Positions 40,834-50,102 are shown, counted from the stretch's first letter. The stretch: 64,000 nt of DNA from Vulcanisaeta souniana JCM 11219 (GCF_026000775.1 NZ_AP026830.1:558001-622000); one strand, 5' to 3'. Translations and numbers: made by a program. The notes: a model not told the origin generated them from the sequence alone.

Positions 40834-41787
40834 TTAATATCCATAAGCCCTTTTAATCCAATCAACGACCTCCCTAATGCCAATACCAATGGCAGGTTCA
40901 ACACTGCCAAGAACCCTCCTCAATCCATCACAACTATATTGCGTATTAATATACCTAAGTAGTGACCTACCGCCAGGTAGGAAGGGACTGACAAGCCCCG
41001 GTGGTACCGGTATCCTAATACCATTAACGCCAATGTATTCCGCCATTAACTCCGCAATATTTCCCAAGCCATACAACTGGCACTCTGCAATGTATAGGAA
41101 GGTATTCCTGACTTCATTACTTATGGCCAGTCTCTCAAGGGCACGCATCAAGTAGCCCACATATATAGCGCTCACTGCGCCTCTGATATATGGAATCAAG
41201 CCCCTCTTTACGAATCTATAGAGGCTCAGGAACTCATTGTGGTCGTTATAATAGCCATAAACAAGCGTTGGTCTGACAATGACGTAATTAAGCCCCTCTG
41301 CGCCCAATTCTCTAATTGCTCTTTCGCCGTCGCACTTGGACCGCTCATAATCGCTCTTAGGTTTTACATATGCATAGTCACAATGCCTCGGTTCCTCACT
41401 TATGAAGCTACCGAGCTTTCCTGACGCAGCGGATGCGCTTATGTGTATGAACTTTATTGACTTATCAATACTTATTATGGCCCTTGCCAAATTACGAGGA
41501 ACCTCAACATGTGCATCCCATAGGTCCCTCCACGAACCACTTAACAACCCCACAGTATTGAAGACATAGCTGGGCCTTACTTCATTTATCGCCTTCTGTA
41601 CCTCATCATAATTACTTGGTTCGAGCCTGCGCGGTTTTACATTGCATTCAAGGAGGTCTTTCATCATTAATGCCTTGCTTCCATGAACTGATCTATATGT
41701 TATATAAACCTCGAATCCCCTATCAACTAGGTATTTGGCCAGGTTGGTTGATATGAACCCAAGTCCTATAACTAGGGCTTTATCCAC
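40834..41787 (-). CDS. NAD(P)-dependent epimerase/dehydratase (extended SDR)
   Basis: A 317-residue extended short-chain dehydrogenase. The N-terminal Rossmann motif is ALVIGLGFISTNLAKYLVDRG (GXGXIXXXL). NTVGLLSG, a Ser-rich strand (IHISASAASG) and the catalytic Tyr-Lys pair (YVKPKSDYERSK) follow. The substrate domain ends with YINTQYSCDGLRRVLG. These features fit nucleoside-sugar epimerases/dehydratases or 3-beta-hydroxysteroid dehydrogenase-like enzymes. The substrate is not determined. No glycosyltransferase is adjacent. Confidence 0.82.
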   Translation of the reverse strand: MDKALVIGLGFISTNLAKYLVDRGFEVYITYRSVHGSKALMMKDLLECNVKPRRLEPSNYDEVQKAINEVRPSYVFNTVGLLSGSWRDLWDAHVEVPRNLARAIISIDKSIKFIHISASAASGKLGSFISEEPRHCDYAYVKPKSDYERSKCDGERAIRELGAEGLNYVIVRPTLVYGYYNDHNEFLSLYRFVKRGLIPYIRGAVSAIYVGYLMRALERLAISNEVRNTFLYIAECQLYGLGNIAELMAEYIGVNGIRIPVPPGLVSPFLPGGRSLLRYINTQYSCDGLRRVLGSVEPAIGIGIREVVDWIKRAYGY

Positions 41788-41900
41788 AATGTCCTATTTA
41801 TGACAATTAATAATTAAGTCTTTCCCTAAATAGAGAAAATAGCCGATATCATTAACAAAGAAGGTTTTATAAATGCAAGGCACCCCCATGGCATAATCGT

Positions 41901-43976
41901 ATGCAAAGAGAATTGTGGGCTTCAGTAAGTGAGGGTCAGAGAAGGGCTGTATTAATAAATGCGTTCCTTGGGGCGTTGCTTGGATCGATGAATGTTTCGT
42001 CAGTTGTAATTGCGCTACCCGCGATACTCAGGGGTATTGGGCTAAGCATTAATTCATCCATAGGCTTCATGATAATGTCATGGATAATGTTCGCATACCC
42101 CCTGGTGATGGCAATAACAGTAGCCCTCATTGGCAGGTTATCTGACATGTATGGCAGGGGTAGGGTATTCACCATAGGCGATATTGTGTTTACATTATCA
42201 TCACTTCTCCTGGGTTTAACACCGGGCTATGGGACAATTGCTGGTATTCAAATGGTGGCCTATAGGTTTATCCAGGGTTTAGGAGGCGCAATGATGTTTG
42301 GCAACAGTGCCGCATTAATAACTGACGTATATCCACCAGAGCGCAGGGGTGTGGCTCAGGGAATAGTCGGTATATCATTCAGCGCAGGCAGTGTGTTTGG
42401 ATTGGTGGTTGGTGGTTTACTGGCCACGATAAACTGGAGATGGGTATTTCTATTCAATGCGCCAATAGGCATAATCAGCATAATATGGGCCTACAGGAGC
42501 GTTTACAGATTACCCGCAGGCTTTACTAAGGCTAAAATTGATTGGATTGGTGCATCATTACTAACGATATCCCTAGTATTGTTACTCATGGGGTTAATGC
42601 TATCTATGATGCCCTATGGAGGATCATCACTCGGCTGGGGCAACCCAATGGTTTGGGTACTACTTGGTGTTGGCGGTGTCCTGTTCGCTTCATTGTTCAT
42701 TATTGAGGCCAGGATTACCGAGCCAATGCTGAGGGTTAAGTTGTTTAGGATTAAGCAGTTCACATATGGCGTCGTTAGTAGCCTATTCCTATTCCTAGCC
42801 CAGGGAGCCAATGTATTCGTCCTATCACTACTCCTGCAGGCAATTTACCTGCCGCTTCACGGCATACCCTATGCCGACACCCCACTCTGGGCAGGCATAT
42901 ACCTAATACCGAGTAGTATTGCCAATGCAATATTTGCCCCAGTTGGTGGTAAACTACTGAATAAGTTTGGTGCAAGGGTAGTATCAACAATAGGCGCTGT
43001 ATTACTTGGAATTAGCTTTGAATTACTAACGCTACTGCCAATAACGAACTTCAGTTATGTCTGGTTCGCAGTAATACTATTCATAATGGGTATTGGTTCA
43101 GGGCTGTTCCAATCACCAAACCTAGTATCAATCCTGAGCGCAGTACCGCCGACCGAGAGATCAGCCGCATCTGGGTTAAGGTCCGCGATGCAAAACATAG
43201 GCCTACTAATGAGCTTCGCAATATTCCTAACCCTAATATTGGCTGGCGCATCAACAACACTAACTCAATCAATATATAACGCATTAATAAGTGCTGGTGT
43301 ACAACCGAGCTATGCAGCGAAGCTCACCTCCATACCGCCGGTCTACGCACTATTTGCAGCATTCCTGGGCTATGACCCGATAGAAACAATGATAACGCAG
43401 GCCGGTATTTCACTACCACCCAGCGTATTTAGTAACATTGATAAGTTAACATTCTTCCCAAGCGCAATAGCACAGGCAATGTCAGTGGGCTTCTACTATG
43501 CATATCACACGGCTGCAGTATTGGCAATAGTAGCCGCCGTATTCTCATACCTAAGGGGTAGGGAGGTATTTCACCACCAGGCGGTTGAGACAGTACATGC
43601 AAAGACAAGGGGTGAAGTAAAAATAACTGAGCAAGCCAATGCCTCAGACCCAATAAGAAGCAATGGTTTTAGTAGTAATAATAATGATATCAAGGCAGAC
43701 CCCATCCTACGTAAGACCTACGCAGCCTATCTATTAATGAACACCGAACTGGGTGAAACCGTATTAAGTAATATAACGGATAGAGAACTCGTGTATGCCA
43801 TAGCCGTTACATCAGGATTACCAAATTGGTTTATCAATTTTGTAAATAGTATCAATGACTGCCAATTCAATAGTTTAACAATAGAATCATTAGTTAAATA
43901 TGTAAGCATACCGGACTGGCTGAATGAGGTTGTTAATAATTGGTTAAAAGTAAAATTAACAAACAATGGGAAGTAA
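41901..43976 (+). CDS. MFS multidrug efflux transporter, DHA2 (EmrB/QacA) family, with long C-terminal domain
   Basis: A 691-residue membrane transporter with about 14 predicted membrane segments. The family motif A (GRLSDMYGRGRVFTIG) and motif C-like segment (GSVFGLVVGGLLATINWRWVFLFNAPIG) are those of DHA2 drug:proton antiporters. The membrane part ends near residue 550. A 140-residue soluble tail follows, containing a charged linker and a helical segment (LMNTELGETVLSNITDRELVYAIAV...PNWFINFVNSI). The tail is unusual for the family and unrecognised. A TATA element (GTTTTATAAATG) is about 28 bases before the ATG. A 7-bp inverted repeat follows the stop. Confidence 0.92.
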   Translation: MQRELWASVSEGQRRAVLINAFLGALLGSMNVSSVVIALPAILRGIGLSINSSIGFMIMSWIMFAYPLVMAITVALIGRLSDMYGRGRVFTIGDIVFTLSSLLLGLTPGYGTIAGIQMVAYRFIQGLGGAMMFGNSAALITDVYPPERRGVAQGIVGISFSAGSVFGLVVGGLLATINWRWVFLFNAPIGIISIIWAYRSVYRLPAGFTKAKIDWIGASLLTISLVLLLMGLMLSMMPYGGSSLGWGNPMVWVLLGVGGVLFASLFIIEARITEPMLRVKLFRIKQFTYGVVSSLFLFLAQGANVFVLSLLLQAIYLPLHGIPYADTPLWAGIYLIPSSIANAIFAPVGGKLLNKFGARVVSTIGAVLLGISFELLTLLPITNFSYVWFAVILFIMGIGSGLFQSPNLVSILSAVPPTERSAASGLRSAMQNIGLLMSFAIFLTLILAGASTTLTQSIYNALISAGVQPSYAAKLTSIPPVYALFAAFLGYDPIETMITQAGISLPPSVFSNIDKLTFFPSAIAQAMSVGFYYAYHTAAVLAIVAAVFSYLRGREVFHHQAVETVHAKTRGEVKITEQANASDPIRSNGFSSNNNDIKADPILRKTYAAYLLMNTELGETVLSNITDRELVYAIAVTSGLPNWFINFVNSINDCQFNSLTIESLVKYVSIPDWLNEVVNNWLKVKLTNNGK

Positions 43977-43984
43977 ATCGCCTT

Positions 43985-44005
43985 GATTGAGAATTAACCT
44001 CAATC
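43985..44005 (+). terminator. hairpin after the MFS exporter gene
   Basis: GATTGAG-AATTAAC-CTCAATC is a perfect 7-bp inverted repeat starting nine bases after the stop codon at 43976. It is followed by TTAAATATAAT. It is a plausible termination or 3'-end-stabilising hairpin. The rest of the 275-base gap to 44252 is AT-rich, with the next gene's TATA element (AAGTTTTTATTT, about 44217-44228). Confidence 0.4.
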
Positions 44006-44251
44006 TTAAATATAATCCCATAGAATGAAGTACATTATTTGTTCCTTCATCCCAGGTACTTAATTATAATATATCCTTCATATTTTCTATTTCCGTTAGC
44101 ATATTACTGTCGATTTAATTACAGGCGTATTATGTTGATAAATTTATATCGTATGGTGGCTTAGTCATAGATTATTTCCTTTAATATATAGAATATTGCG
44201 ATATTGAGAACTAGGATAAGTTTTTATTTCGTTGTATTGAACTCGGTTTAG

Positions 44252-45322
44252 ATGATTGAGAATAGGAAGGATGACCATATTAGGATTGCCTCGGAGCAAA
44301 ATGTTGAGGAGGGAAATAACCTATTCAATGAGGTTTACCTAATACATATTGCGCTACCGGAGATTGATTTTGATGATGTCGATACTTCAATGACCATATT
44401 TGGCAAGAAATTGTCATTTCCATTCATCATAGGTGCCATGACTGGCGGTACAGAGATTGCCGAGAAAATAAATGCGATACTCGCCAAGTGCGCCGAGGAG
44501 TTTGGTATTGGAATGTACGTTGGCTCACAGAGAGTCGCTATAGTTAAGCCCGAGACTGCCAGGAGCTTTAGGGTTGTTGCTGAGAACGCACCAACAGCCC
44601 TTAAGATAGCTAACCTGGGCGCTCCGCAGGTCTCTAGACTCAATGAGAGGGTATTAAGTGACTGGGTTTCCCAGGCAATAGACATGATTAACGCCGACGC
44701 AATAGCAATTCACTTGAACCCTGCCCAAGAGGTTTTCCAACCTGAGGGTGAGCCCTGGTTTAGAGGTGTCACTGATAGACTTAGGTTCATTAAGAAAATA
44801 GCCAATAGGCCATTAATCATTAAGGAGGTTGGAAATGGGATATCCATGGAGGTTGCAAGGACTCTTGTATCCAGGGTTGGCCCAGATGCCATTGATGTGG
44901 CCGGTACAGGAGGCACCTCCTTCATAAGGATAGAGAGCATAAGGGCTAGGGCAATTAATGAGGCAAACATATTCAGCGGTTGGGGTATACCAACAGTCTT
45001 ATCTATATGCGAGGTTAGAAACGTGTATGACGGTTTCATAATAGCATCCGGTGGAGTCAGGAGTGGGCTTGATGGTGCCAAGGCAATAGCCATTGGCGCC
45101 AATGCCTTCTCAATGTCAAGGCCGCTTCTCTTATCGGCGCTTAAGGGTTATGACGAGACCAAGAAGTTCATAGATAATTTGTTCAGGGAGTTTAAGGCTA
45201 CCATGTTCCTAACTGGTTCAAAAAATATCAGTGAGCTCAGTAGGGCACCCGTTGTACTTGGGCAGGACATAATATCCTGGCTAGGCCAAAGGGGCATTAC
45301 ATGTAGGCGAGTTGGTGCTTAG
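44252..45322 (+). CDS. fni: isopentenyl-diphosphate delta-isomerase, type 2 (FMN-dependent)
   Basis: A 356-residue FMN enzyme that interconverts isopentenyl and dimethylallyl diphosphate for archaeal lipid synthesis. The start NRKDDHIRIASEQNV is the family signature. PFIIGAMTGGT and MYVGSQRVAI follow. HLNPAQEVFQPEGEPWFRG binds substrate. VKEVGNGIS and DVAGTGGTSFIRIE follow, then GIPTV, ASGGVRSGLDGAKAIAIGA. All are standard type 2 isomerase blocks. The TATA element AAGTTTTTATTT (about 44217-44228) lies about 26-35 bases before the ATG. Confidence 0.97.
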   Translation: MIENRKDDHIRIASEQNVEEGNNLFNEVYLIHIALPEIDFDDVDTSMTIFGKKLSFPFIIGAMTGGTEIAEKINAILAKCAEEFGIGMYVGSQRVAIVKPETARSFRVVAENAPTALKIANLGAPQVSRLNERVLSDWVSQAIDMINADAIAIHLNPAQEVFQPEGEPWFRGVTDRLRFIKKIANRPLIIKEVGNGISMEVARTLVSRVGPDAIDVAGTGGTSFIRIESIRARAINEANIFSGWGIPTVLSICEVRNVYDGFIIASGGVRSGLDGAKAIAIGANAFSMSRPLLLSALKGYDETKKFIDNLFREFKATMFLTGSKNISELSRAPVVLGQDIISWLGQRGITCRRVGA

Positions 45323-45400
45323 ATAATACCGTCAGTGAGTCAATGAGATAGTCAGCATAAGTGTTTTATAGACGTGGGCTTAATGTGTAATTAATGAGGT

Positions 45401-45823
45401 ATGTCTATCCAGGGAATTTCATGTCCAAAGTGCGGTTCAAGAAGAATAGGCATAGTGGTTGCTGAGACATTGACGTTTAAATGCCTTGACTGTGGATATA
45501 CATGGTCACCGAACTTACCTGCCCAGGGACTAGTTAGCACAAAGGCTGGTGAAATGCATTGGACTGAGATCAAGAAGATCATGGAGGACGCCATGAACTA
45601 CGTAATAAAGATACTCAACGAAGGCGTGAGTAGTTGTGATGAATTAATAAAGAAGGCCCAGGAGAATTATGGAAGGTACCTAACATCACGTGAGATCCTC
45701 AGGGTAGTAATAAACGGCATCAAAAACTATCTAGAGGAAATAAGGTACAAGGATGCAGCCAGATTTTCAAGTATAAGCATTGAATTAAACAAATGCAAGG
45801 AATTAGTGGCAAGGAAGGAATGA
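45401..45823 (+). CDS. zinc-ribbon protein, unknown function
   Basis: A 140-residue protein. Residues 7-40 form a zinc ribbon, CPKCGSRRIG then CLDCGYTW (two CXXC pairs). The rest is helical (IKKIMEDAMNYVIKILNEGVSSCDELIKKAQENYGRYL) with no recognised family. Zinc-ribbon plus helical archaeal proteins are often nucleic-acid or transcription-associated. That is inference. A TATA-like GTTTTATAG (about 45362-45370) is about 30 bases before the ATG. It ends three bases before the convergent L2 gene. Confidence 0.75.
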   Translation: MSIQGISCPKCGSRRIGIVVAETLTFKCLDCGYTWSPNLPAQGLVSTKAGEMHWTEIKKIMEDAMNYVIKILNEGVSSCDELIKKAQENYGRYLTSREILRVVINGIKNYLEEIRYKDAARFSSISIELNKCKELVARKE

Positions 45824-45826
45824 TTT

Positions 45827-46642
45827 TTACTCTGACGGCATTGCGCCAGTCTTCTTATTCCTAAGCCTGGTCTTCTTCGAATAACCAGATGCCCAAACCC
45901 TCTTACTCCTTGGTATAATCTGTGGGCACCTCCTACCAGTACACCTGGATGCTATGAAACCAACCTTCTGACCAGGCGCCGCAGTCCTAGGTACTGGAGT
46001 ACCACCCTTCTGGTGACTACCACCACCATGTGGATGCGCATATGGATTCATCGCCTTACCCCTAACCAATGGGTACTTCCAGGACTTGGCGAGAGCCCTA
46101 TAATACTTAACTCCAGCCTTGAGCATGGGCTTCTCAATCCTACCGCCACCAGCCACAATACCAACAGTGGCCCTAGACCTCGAATCTATCTCCATAACCT
46201 TACCACTTGGTAACTGAACAACGGTAGTACTATCCTTATGAATTAGGACGACGGCATAAGTACCACTTGACCTAACGAACTTGCCACCATCATTTGGTCT
46301 CTTCTCAATATTATAGATCATGGAACCCTCGGGTATTTTACTGAGAGGAAGTATATTGCCTGGCATTGGCCTTGCTGATGCGCCCATTTCAATTAATTGT
46401 CCCACGTACATACCCTCAGCCGCGTAGTTCAGGAATTCCCTACCGTCCTCAAGTGATATCCTAGCCACGGGGGCATTAAGACCAGGTACATGCATCAACT
46501 CTTTGACAACGCCCCTAATAATGCCATTAAGCTCGGCTTCGTTAACTGATAAGTACTTAACAGGGCCCTCCCTGATCCAACTGGGGCTTCTGAATTGCGA
46601 TCCGCCCCTCCCGCGTCTTTGTACCAGTATTTTCTTGCCCAC
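45827..46642 (-). CDS. rpl2: ribosomal protein L2 (uL2)
   Basis: A 271-residue archaeal L2. Characteristic segments are KILVQRRGRGGSQFRSPSW, GDGREFL-type LEDGREFLNYAAEGMYVGQLIEMG, and the highly conserved MNPYAHPHGGGSHQKGGTP near the peptidyl-transferase centre, including the functionally important His. It is somewhat longer than the usual 235-245 residues because of C-terminal basic residues. It is divergent from the tRNA-splicing endonuclease gene across a 63-base spacer with one central TATA-like element. It is not part of a ribosomal operon in this window. Confidence 0.98.
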   Translation of the reverse strand: MGKKILVQRRGRGGSQFRSPSWIREGPVKYLSVNEAELNGIIRGVVKELMHVPGLNAPVARISLEDGREFLNYAAEGMYVGQLIEMGASARPMPGNILPLSKIPEGSMIYNIEKRPNDGGKFVRSSGTYAVVLIHKDSTTVVQLPSGKVMEIDSRSRATVGIVAGGGRIEKPMLKAGVKYYRALAKSWKYPLVRGKAMNPYAHPHGGGSHQKGGTPVPRTAAPGQKVGFIASRCTGRRCPQIIPRSKRVWASGYSKKTRLRNKKTGAMPSE

Positions 46643-46673
46643 GTTTAATCCTCTTGGGATGATGAGTAGTGGG

Positions 46674-46687
46674 TTTTTAAATATTTA
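46674..46687. promoter_or_regulatory. single TATA element between divergent L2 and endonuclease genes
   Basis: TTTTTAAATATTTA is the only TATA-like element in the 63-base spacer. It is nearly symmetric and reads as TTTTTAAATA on one strand and AAATATTTAAAA on the other. It lies about 20-30 bases from both start codons, so it could drive transcription in both directions. Confidence 0.5.
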
Positions 46688-46705
46688 CATAATGGCTAAA
46701 GCGTA

Positions 46706-47248
46706 ATGAAGGAGGCTAAAGTCCAGGAAAAGCTGGTTGAAATACGGAAAACAGAAACCCACGAGTATAGCCTAACTAGGCTTAGCAATGCTGATCTTCG
46801 TGAATTAGAGGAGAGAGGAATTGGCGAGTTAAGGGATGAATCATTTGTCCTAAAACCCATAGAGTTGATATATCTATCCATAGCTGGCTACAGGGTACTA
46901 ATTAATGGCAAAGAAATCGGTGTCGGAGACCTAATAAAGGAGATCAACAACCCACATGCCTTAACCGTATACCTAGATATGAGGAAGAGAGGCTACTTTA
47001 TAAAACCCGTAGTCAATGGGCCAGTAGACTTCCTAGTCTGGGAAAAGGGGAAAAGCCCAGTAACCTCGAGCCCAAGGTACATGATTAAGATGATCACCGA
47101 GGGACTCGGCATCCAGGTAATGGAACTACTAAACGTACTAAGATACAGCGAAAGCATGGGAATGCAGTTAGTCCTAGCCCTAGTGAGCTCCGAGGGGGTT
47201 ATCACTTATTATAAGGCATTCACATTTAAGCCCGTTAAGGGTGATTAA
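46706..47248 (+). CDS. tRNA-splicing endonuclease, non-catalytic (structural) subunit
   Basis: A 180-residue EndA-fold protein. The C-terminal half matches the family: VYLDMRKRGYFIKPV, then GPVDFLVWEKG and LVLALVSSEGVITYY. The three catalytic positions are altered. The Tyr after FLV is Trp112, the His of the LEHA-like loop is replaced in SSPRYM, and the Lys before LVLALV is absent (GMQLVL). This fits the structural beta subunit of the crenarchaeal heteromeric (alpha-beta)2 enzyme, whose catalytic partner must lie elsewhere. The three intron-bearing tRNAs in this window are the expected substrates. Confidence 0.85.
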   Translation: MKEAKVQEKLVEIRKTETHEYSLTRLSNADLRELEERGIGELRDESFVLKPIELIYLSIAGYRVLINGKEIGVGDLIKEINNPHALTVYLDMRKRGYFIKPVVNGPVDFLVWEKGKSPVTSSPRYMIKMITEGLGIQVMELLNVLRYSESMGMQLVLALVSSEGVITYYKAFTFKPVKGD

Positions 47249-47251
47249 TCC

Positions 47252-47551
47252 ATGGTCACAATTAAGGACATTGAGCAAGTACTAACGATGGTCAGGAACA
47301 AGGGGCTTAGGGTCATTATTAAGTTTAAGAAGTCACGAAACATGATGGCCCTGGAGAAAGAGATTAGGGCATTAAGTCCCGAGGGTAACTACGTGGCCTG
47401 GGCTTCGGCATTCCCAGCACCACCTCATCAAATCATTGATGCCTATGGAGTAGCCTCTATTGAAATTTACTGCGGGGGTGAATTGGTTAGGCAGGTGAGT
47501 GATTGGAGGGAGCTTGTTAAGGAGCTTCAGTTACTGAATGAATGCCGTTAA
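47252..47551 (+). CDS. hypothetical protein
   Basis: A 99-residue protein starting four bases after the endonuclease subunit and so probably cotranscribed with it. It shows alternating helices and strands (IKDIEQVLTMVRNKGLRVIIKFKK, SIEIYCGGELVRQVSDWRELVKEL) and no known motif. The position suggests RNA processing, but the sequence itself offers no support. Its last four bases overlap the convergent radical SAM gene. Confidence 0.7.
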   Translation: MVTIKDIEQVLTMVRNKGLRVIIKFKKSRNMMALEKEIRALSPEGNYVAWASAFPAPPHQIIDAYGVASIEIYCGGELVRQVSDWRELVKELQLLNECR

Positions 47552-48480
47552 CCGCTCTCTACAGTGTATTCCTTGCCGCCAATTCTCAACTTAATGACGA
47601 CACCCCTATTATCCTGACTCTCCAAGGTACCATCATCAAGAACAGCCTCATCACCCGCACTAATCCTCATGTTGATCCTGAACAACCTACTGCCAATTTG
47701 GGCGAGGTCCTTGTAGCGAGACGTACATACATTCACATTGATCCAAGGCCACCTCCTCCTGATCTCACTGGCTATTTTGATTCCTGCACCAATACTGCCA
47801 ATTACACTACCGTCAGGTCCCGGCCTATAGCCCATCTTGATTAGGGTTTCTATGTTTGCAGGGCTTACATCAAGTTCATTGAGATTTACAAAACCTATTA
47901 ATCTATTGATAATGAGGAGCTCAGCCACCTTAATGATATCATTCTCAAACCTAGGCAGGGCAGGCACCTCTAGACCGAGTTCAATACCCGCATCCTTAAG
48001 AGCCTTAATAAGGTCTAGTTTACCGTTTAATTGAGTTGGATTTGTTGCGTGTATCCTAACCTCATCAATGCCACTACCAGTTAATTTCCTAATGGCATCT
48101 TCACTGGCGTTTAGGGCATGCGTGTACATGTGTATGTGAAAGCCTTGTCCATAACTATCCTTAAGGATCTTCACCAACTCAACAACTCTATCAACAACCA
48201 TTATTGGATCACCACCTGTAATCGCCAGGCCATTAGACCCAGCCCTATCCAACTCATCAATTATATCATCAGGGAACTTATTGACCGGCCTATCATTGAT
48301 GAACATCACATCCCTGCCAAACCTATCCCTATTGACCGGGCAGTAGAAGCAGTTCAGTGGGCATAAACCCGTTATGAATAGCACGTTCTTAATGCCCAGT
48401 TGGCACTGCATGCATCCCCTTGCGAATTCTCCAAATACTATATTGAGTTGTCTCATTCTTTGGGAGAACCCTACACTCAC
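47548..48480 (-). CDS. radical SAM protein with extra N-terminal CXXC
   Basis: A 310-residue radical SAM protein with cluster motif CPLNCFYC (near residue 40), SAM-binding ITGGDPIM and a barrel with HIHMYTHAL and VRIHATNP. An extra CMQCQLG lies before the main motif (about residues 23-29) and may bind a second metal or cluster. The C-terminal strand-rich part (RINMRISAGDEAVLDDGTLESQ) resembles an OB-fold. I cannot place it in a characterised subgroup. It starts at GTG 48480, with TATA-like GTTAAATTAAG about 30 bases upstream. Confidence 0.82.
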   Translation of the reverse strand: MSVGFSQRMRQLNIVFGEFARGCMQCQLGIKNVLFITGLCPLNCFYCPVNRDRFGRDVMFINDRPVNKFPDDIIDELDRAGSNGLAITGGDPIMVVDRVVELVKILKDSYGQGFHIHMYTHALNASEDAIRKLTGSGIDEVRIHATNPTQLNGKLDLIKALKDAGIELGLEVPALPRFENDIIKVAELLIINRLIGFVNLNELDVSPANIETLIKMGYRPGPDGSVIGSIGAGIKIASEIRRRWPWINVNVCTSRYKDLAQIGSRLFRINMRISAGDEAVLDDGTLESQDNRGVVIKLRIGGKEYTVESG

Positions 48481-48545
48481 TAATTAACCTTACATTTCAC
48501 CATTTCTTAATTTAACACGCATTGGTTACTCGGTAAAAGTCAGCA

Positions 48546-49035
48546 ATGAAGTCTGCAGGTACCCTAGGCTTTATCAGCGGTATACTTGCCTTTATACCAT
48601 ACGTTGATATAGTATGTTTAATATTAATATTAAGTAGCACTAAACAGGCTTTCAAAGGCCTACAGTTATGACGCAATTTAGAGAAATGCAATAGCGGTGG
48701 TAATTTCAATAGTTAGTGTTATAATTATGGCTTTTCCATACGCCGGGTATAATGGCGTTAGTGGCTGGGCTTAGCTCTGGTCCGTTTTTAACTATGACGG
48801 CTGTATCATAAATCATAGGGCTTCTCATAGCCATATACATAATCGTAGTGATAAGCGGTTACTTTTGGAAAATGCATACACAGCACTTGAATCACCAAGC
48901 AATATGAATGAGCATTCAGACGCCTCAAGGTGGTACTGGTTGGGTTCGCTATTGACCATAGTGTTTGTCGGTGTCATACTGCTGATAGTTGCTGATATAT
49001 ACGCAATACTTGGCTATTATAGGCTATCTCGATGA
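48546..49035 (+). pseudogene. frameshifted multi-TM membrane protein remnant (DUF973-like)
   Basis: Several frames each carry obvious transmembrane coding in order. 48546-48671 reads MKSAGTLGFISGILAFIPYV onward. About 48680-48774 holds RNAIAVVISIVSVIIMAFPY onward. About 48815-48865 (another frame) reads GLLIAIYIIVVISGYFW. About 48880-49035 reads from ENAYTALE through WYWLGSLLTIVFVGVILLIV to the stop. The pieces together resemble a crenarchaeal DUF973-type membrane protein broken by at least three frameshifts. It is not functional as it stands. Confidence 0.7.
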
Positions 49036-49089
49036 TGATGTATTTGGCAAAAGTTAGGTATTTTAAATTAATCAACTCCGTAAGTATCG

Positions 49090-49641
49090 ATGTATAGGTT
49101 TAAAAGTACATTAATTGCTTTCCTAGTATCGACGGCATTCACAATACCCATATTCATAACCATGAGCATGAACCAAGCAACCTACGAAATAATGGTCGCA
49201 CTACTGGGTAGCACGTGGCCACCGATAACGCCCTGGGGCTTCCTAACGGCAATATTCGCACACCCAACATTTGAGGACTACTTCTTCGACATGCTCACTC
49301 TATGGATGATTGGGCCGTACTTCGAATCAATGTTCGGGACCAGGAACTTCTGGCTAACCTTCATGCTCAGCGGCGTAGCCTCCGCCCTTTCGCCAATACT
49401 CTACTACGCAATGGGGACCCCAGTCCTTGTTGGTGGTTCATCGGGTGCATTGTTTGGGCTTATAGGCTTCATTATAGCCACGCCGCACAGAGGCGTGATA
49501 CTGGCGAACCCAATTAACATAATAGCAATAATATTCCTACTATCACCACTGGCCTTTGCCTTTGGCATAGCCTACCTAGGGCATCTCCTTGGTTTTGTCA
49601 TAGGCATCATACTTGGATACGTATATGTAAGAAAACACTAA
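49090..49641 (+). CDS. rhomboid-family intramembrane serine protease
   Basis: A 183-residue membrane protein with six hydrophobic segments. The catalytic Ser is in GGSSGALFGLIGF (rhomboid GXSG) and the catalytic His is in AYLGHLLGFVIG. FEDYFFDMLTLWMIGPYFES and FWLTFMLSGVASALSPILYY match the second and third rhomboid helices. It is predicted to cleave membrane-embedded substrates within the bilayer. It is intact, although neighbours on both sides are decayed. The ATG at 49090 lies close to a TATA-like ATTTTAAATTAA (about 49060-49071). Confidence 0.85.
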   Translation: MYRFKSTLIAFLVSTAFTIPIFITMSMNQATYEIMVALLGSTWPPITPWGFLTAIFAHPTFEDYFFDMLTLWMIGPYFESMFGTRNFWLTFMLSGVASALSPILYYAMGTPVLVGGSSGALFGLIGFIIATPHRGVILANPINIIAIIFLLSPLAFAFGIAYLGHLLGFVIGIILGYVYVRKH

Positions 49642-49670
49642 CGTTTTAATGTATTTTCGCTTCCATAATC

Positions 49671-50102
49671 ATGCTAAGGACAGGCCTTAGATATGTACTT
49701 GTATCAATAGCTGATCCATTGATAATAGTAATGTGTGTATCTGTTGATCTTGGTATGTTAATAGTATCAATAATATTGAGGCTGTTAAATCACCATTCTT
49801 TATTTATTTTTAATTCTAGCCACGGTAATGGCAAGACTAGGATGCCGGTAAATCAACCCAAGGCCCATGGGCTCAAACTTACCTTACCTCATCTCTTCAA
49901 TTCATACGGTGGCCACCGGAATAACCGGTAATTATGCGAGGACTAGGAAGGACTTAACGGTTGTCTACACGTACTCATACCCAACAGGTATACCTACTAC
50001 CTAGATAGGTTAAGTGCCTTAGCCATACCGCCGAACGCCATGGATTCAATTGGGTATTATCAATACGTAATGCTGAGGCTAATGAGAATAGGCAGCGACT
50101 GA
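49671..50102 (+). pseudogene. degraded gene of unknown family
   Basis: An 86-codon frame from ATG 49671 starts with hydrophobic LRYVLVSIADPLIIVMCVSV. From about 49905 the coding-like signal moves to other frames (ATGITGNYARTRKDLTVVYT and further YYLDRLSALAIPPNAMDSIG...LMRIGSD to a stop at 50100-50102). The pieces lie in order but in different frames, consistent with a frameshifted gene. The original family is not recognised. Confidence 0.5.

Noticed and set aside
41795-41860. CTATTTA...TAAATAG inverted repeat before the MFS exporter
   Set aside because: The arms are short and AT-rich with a spacer of more than 20 bases, which is expected by chance in this sequence.
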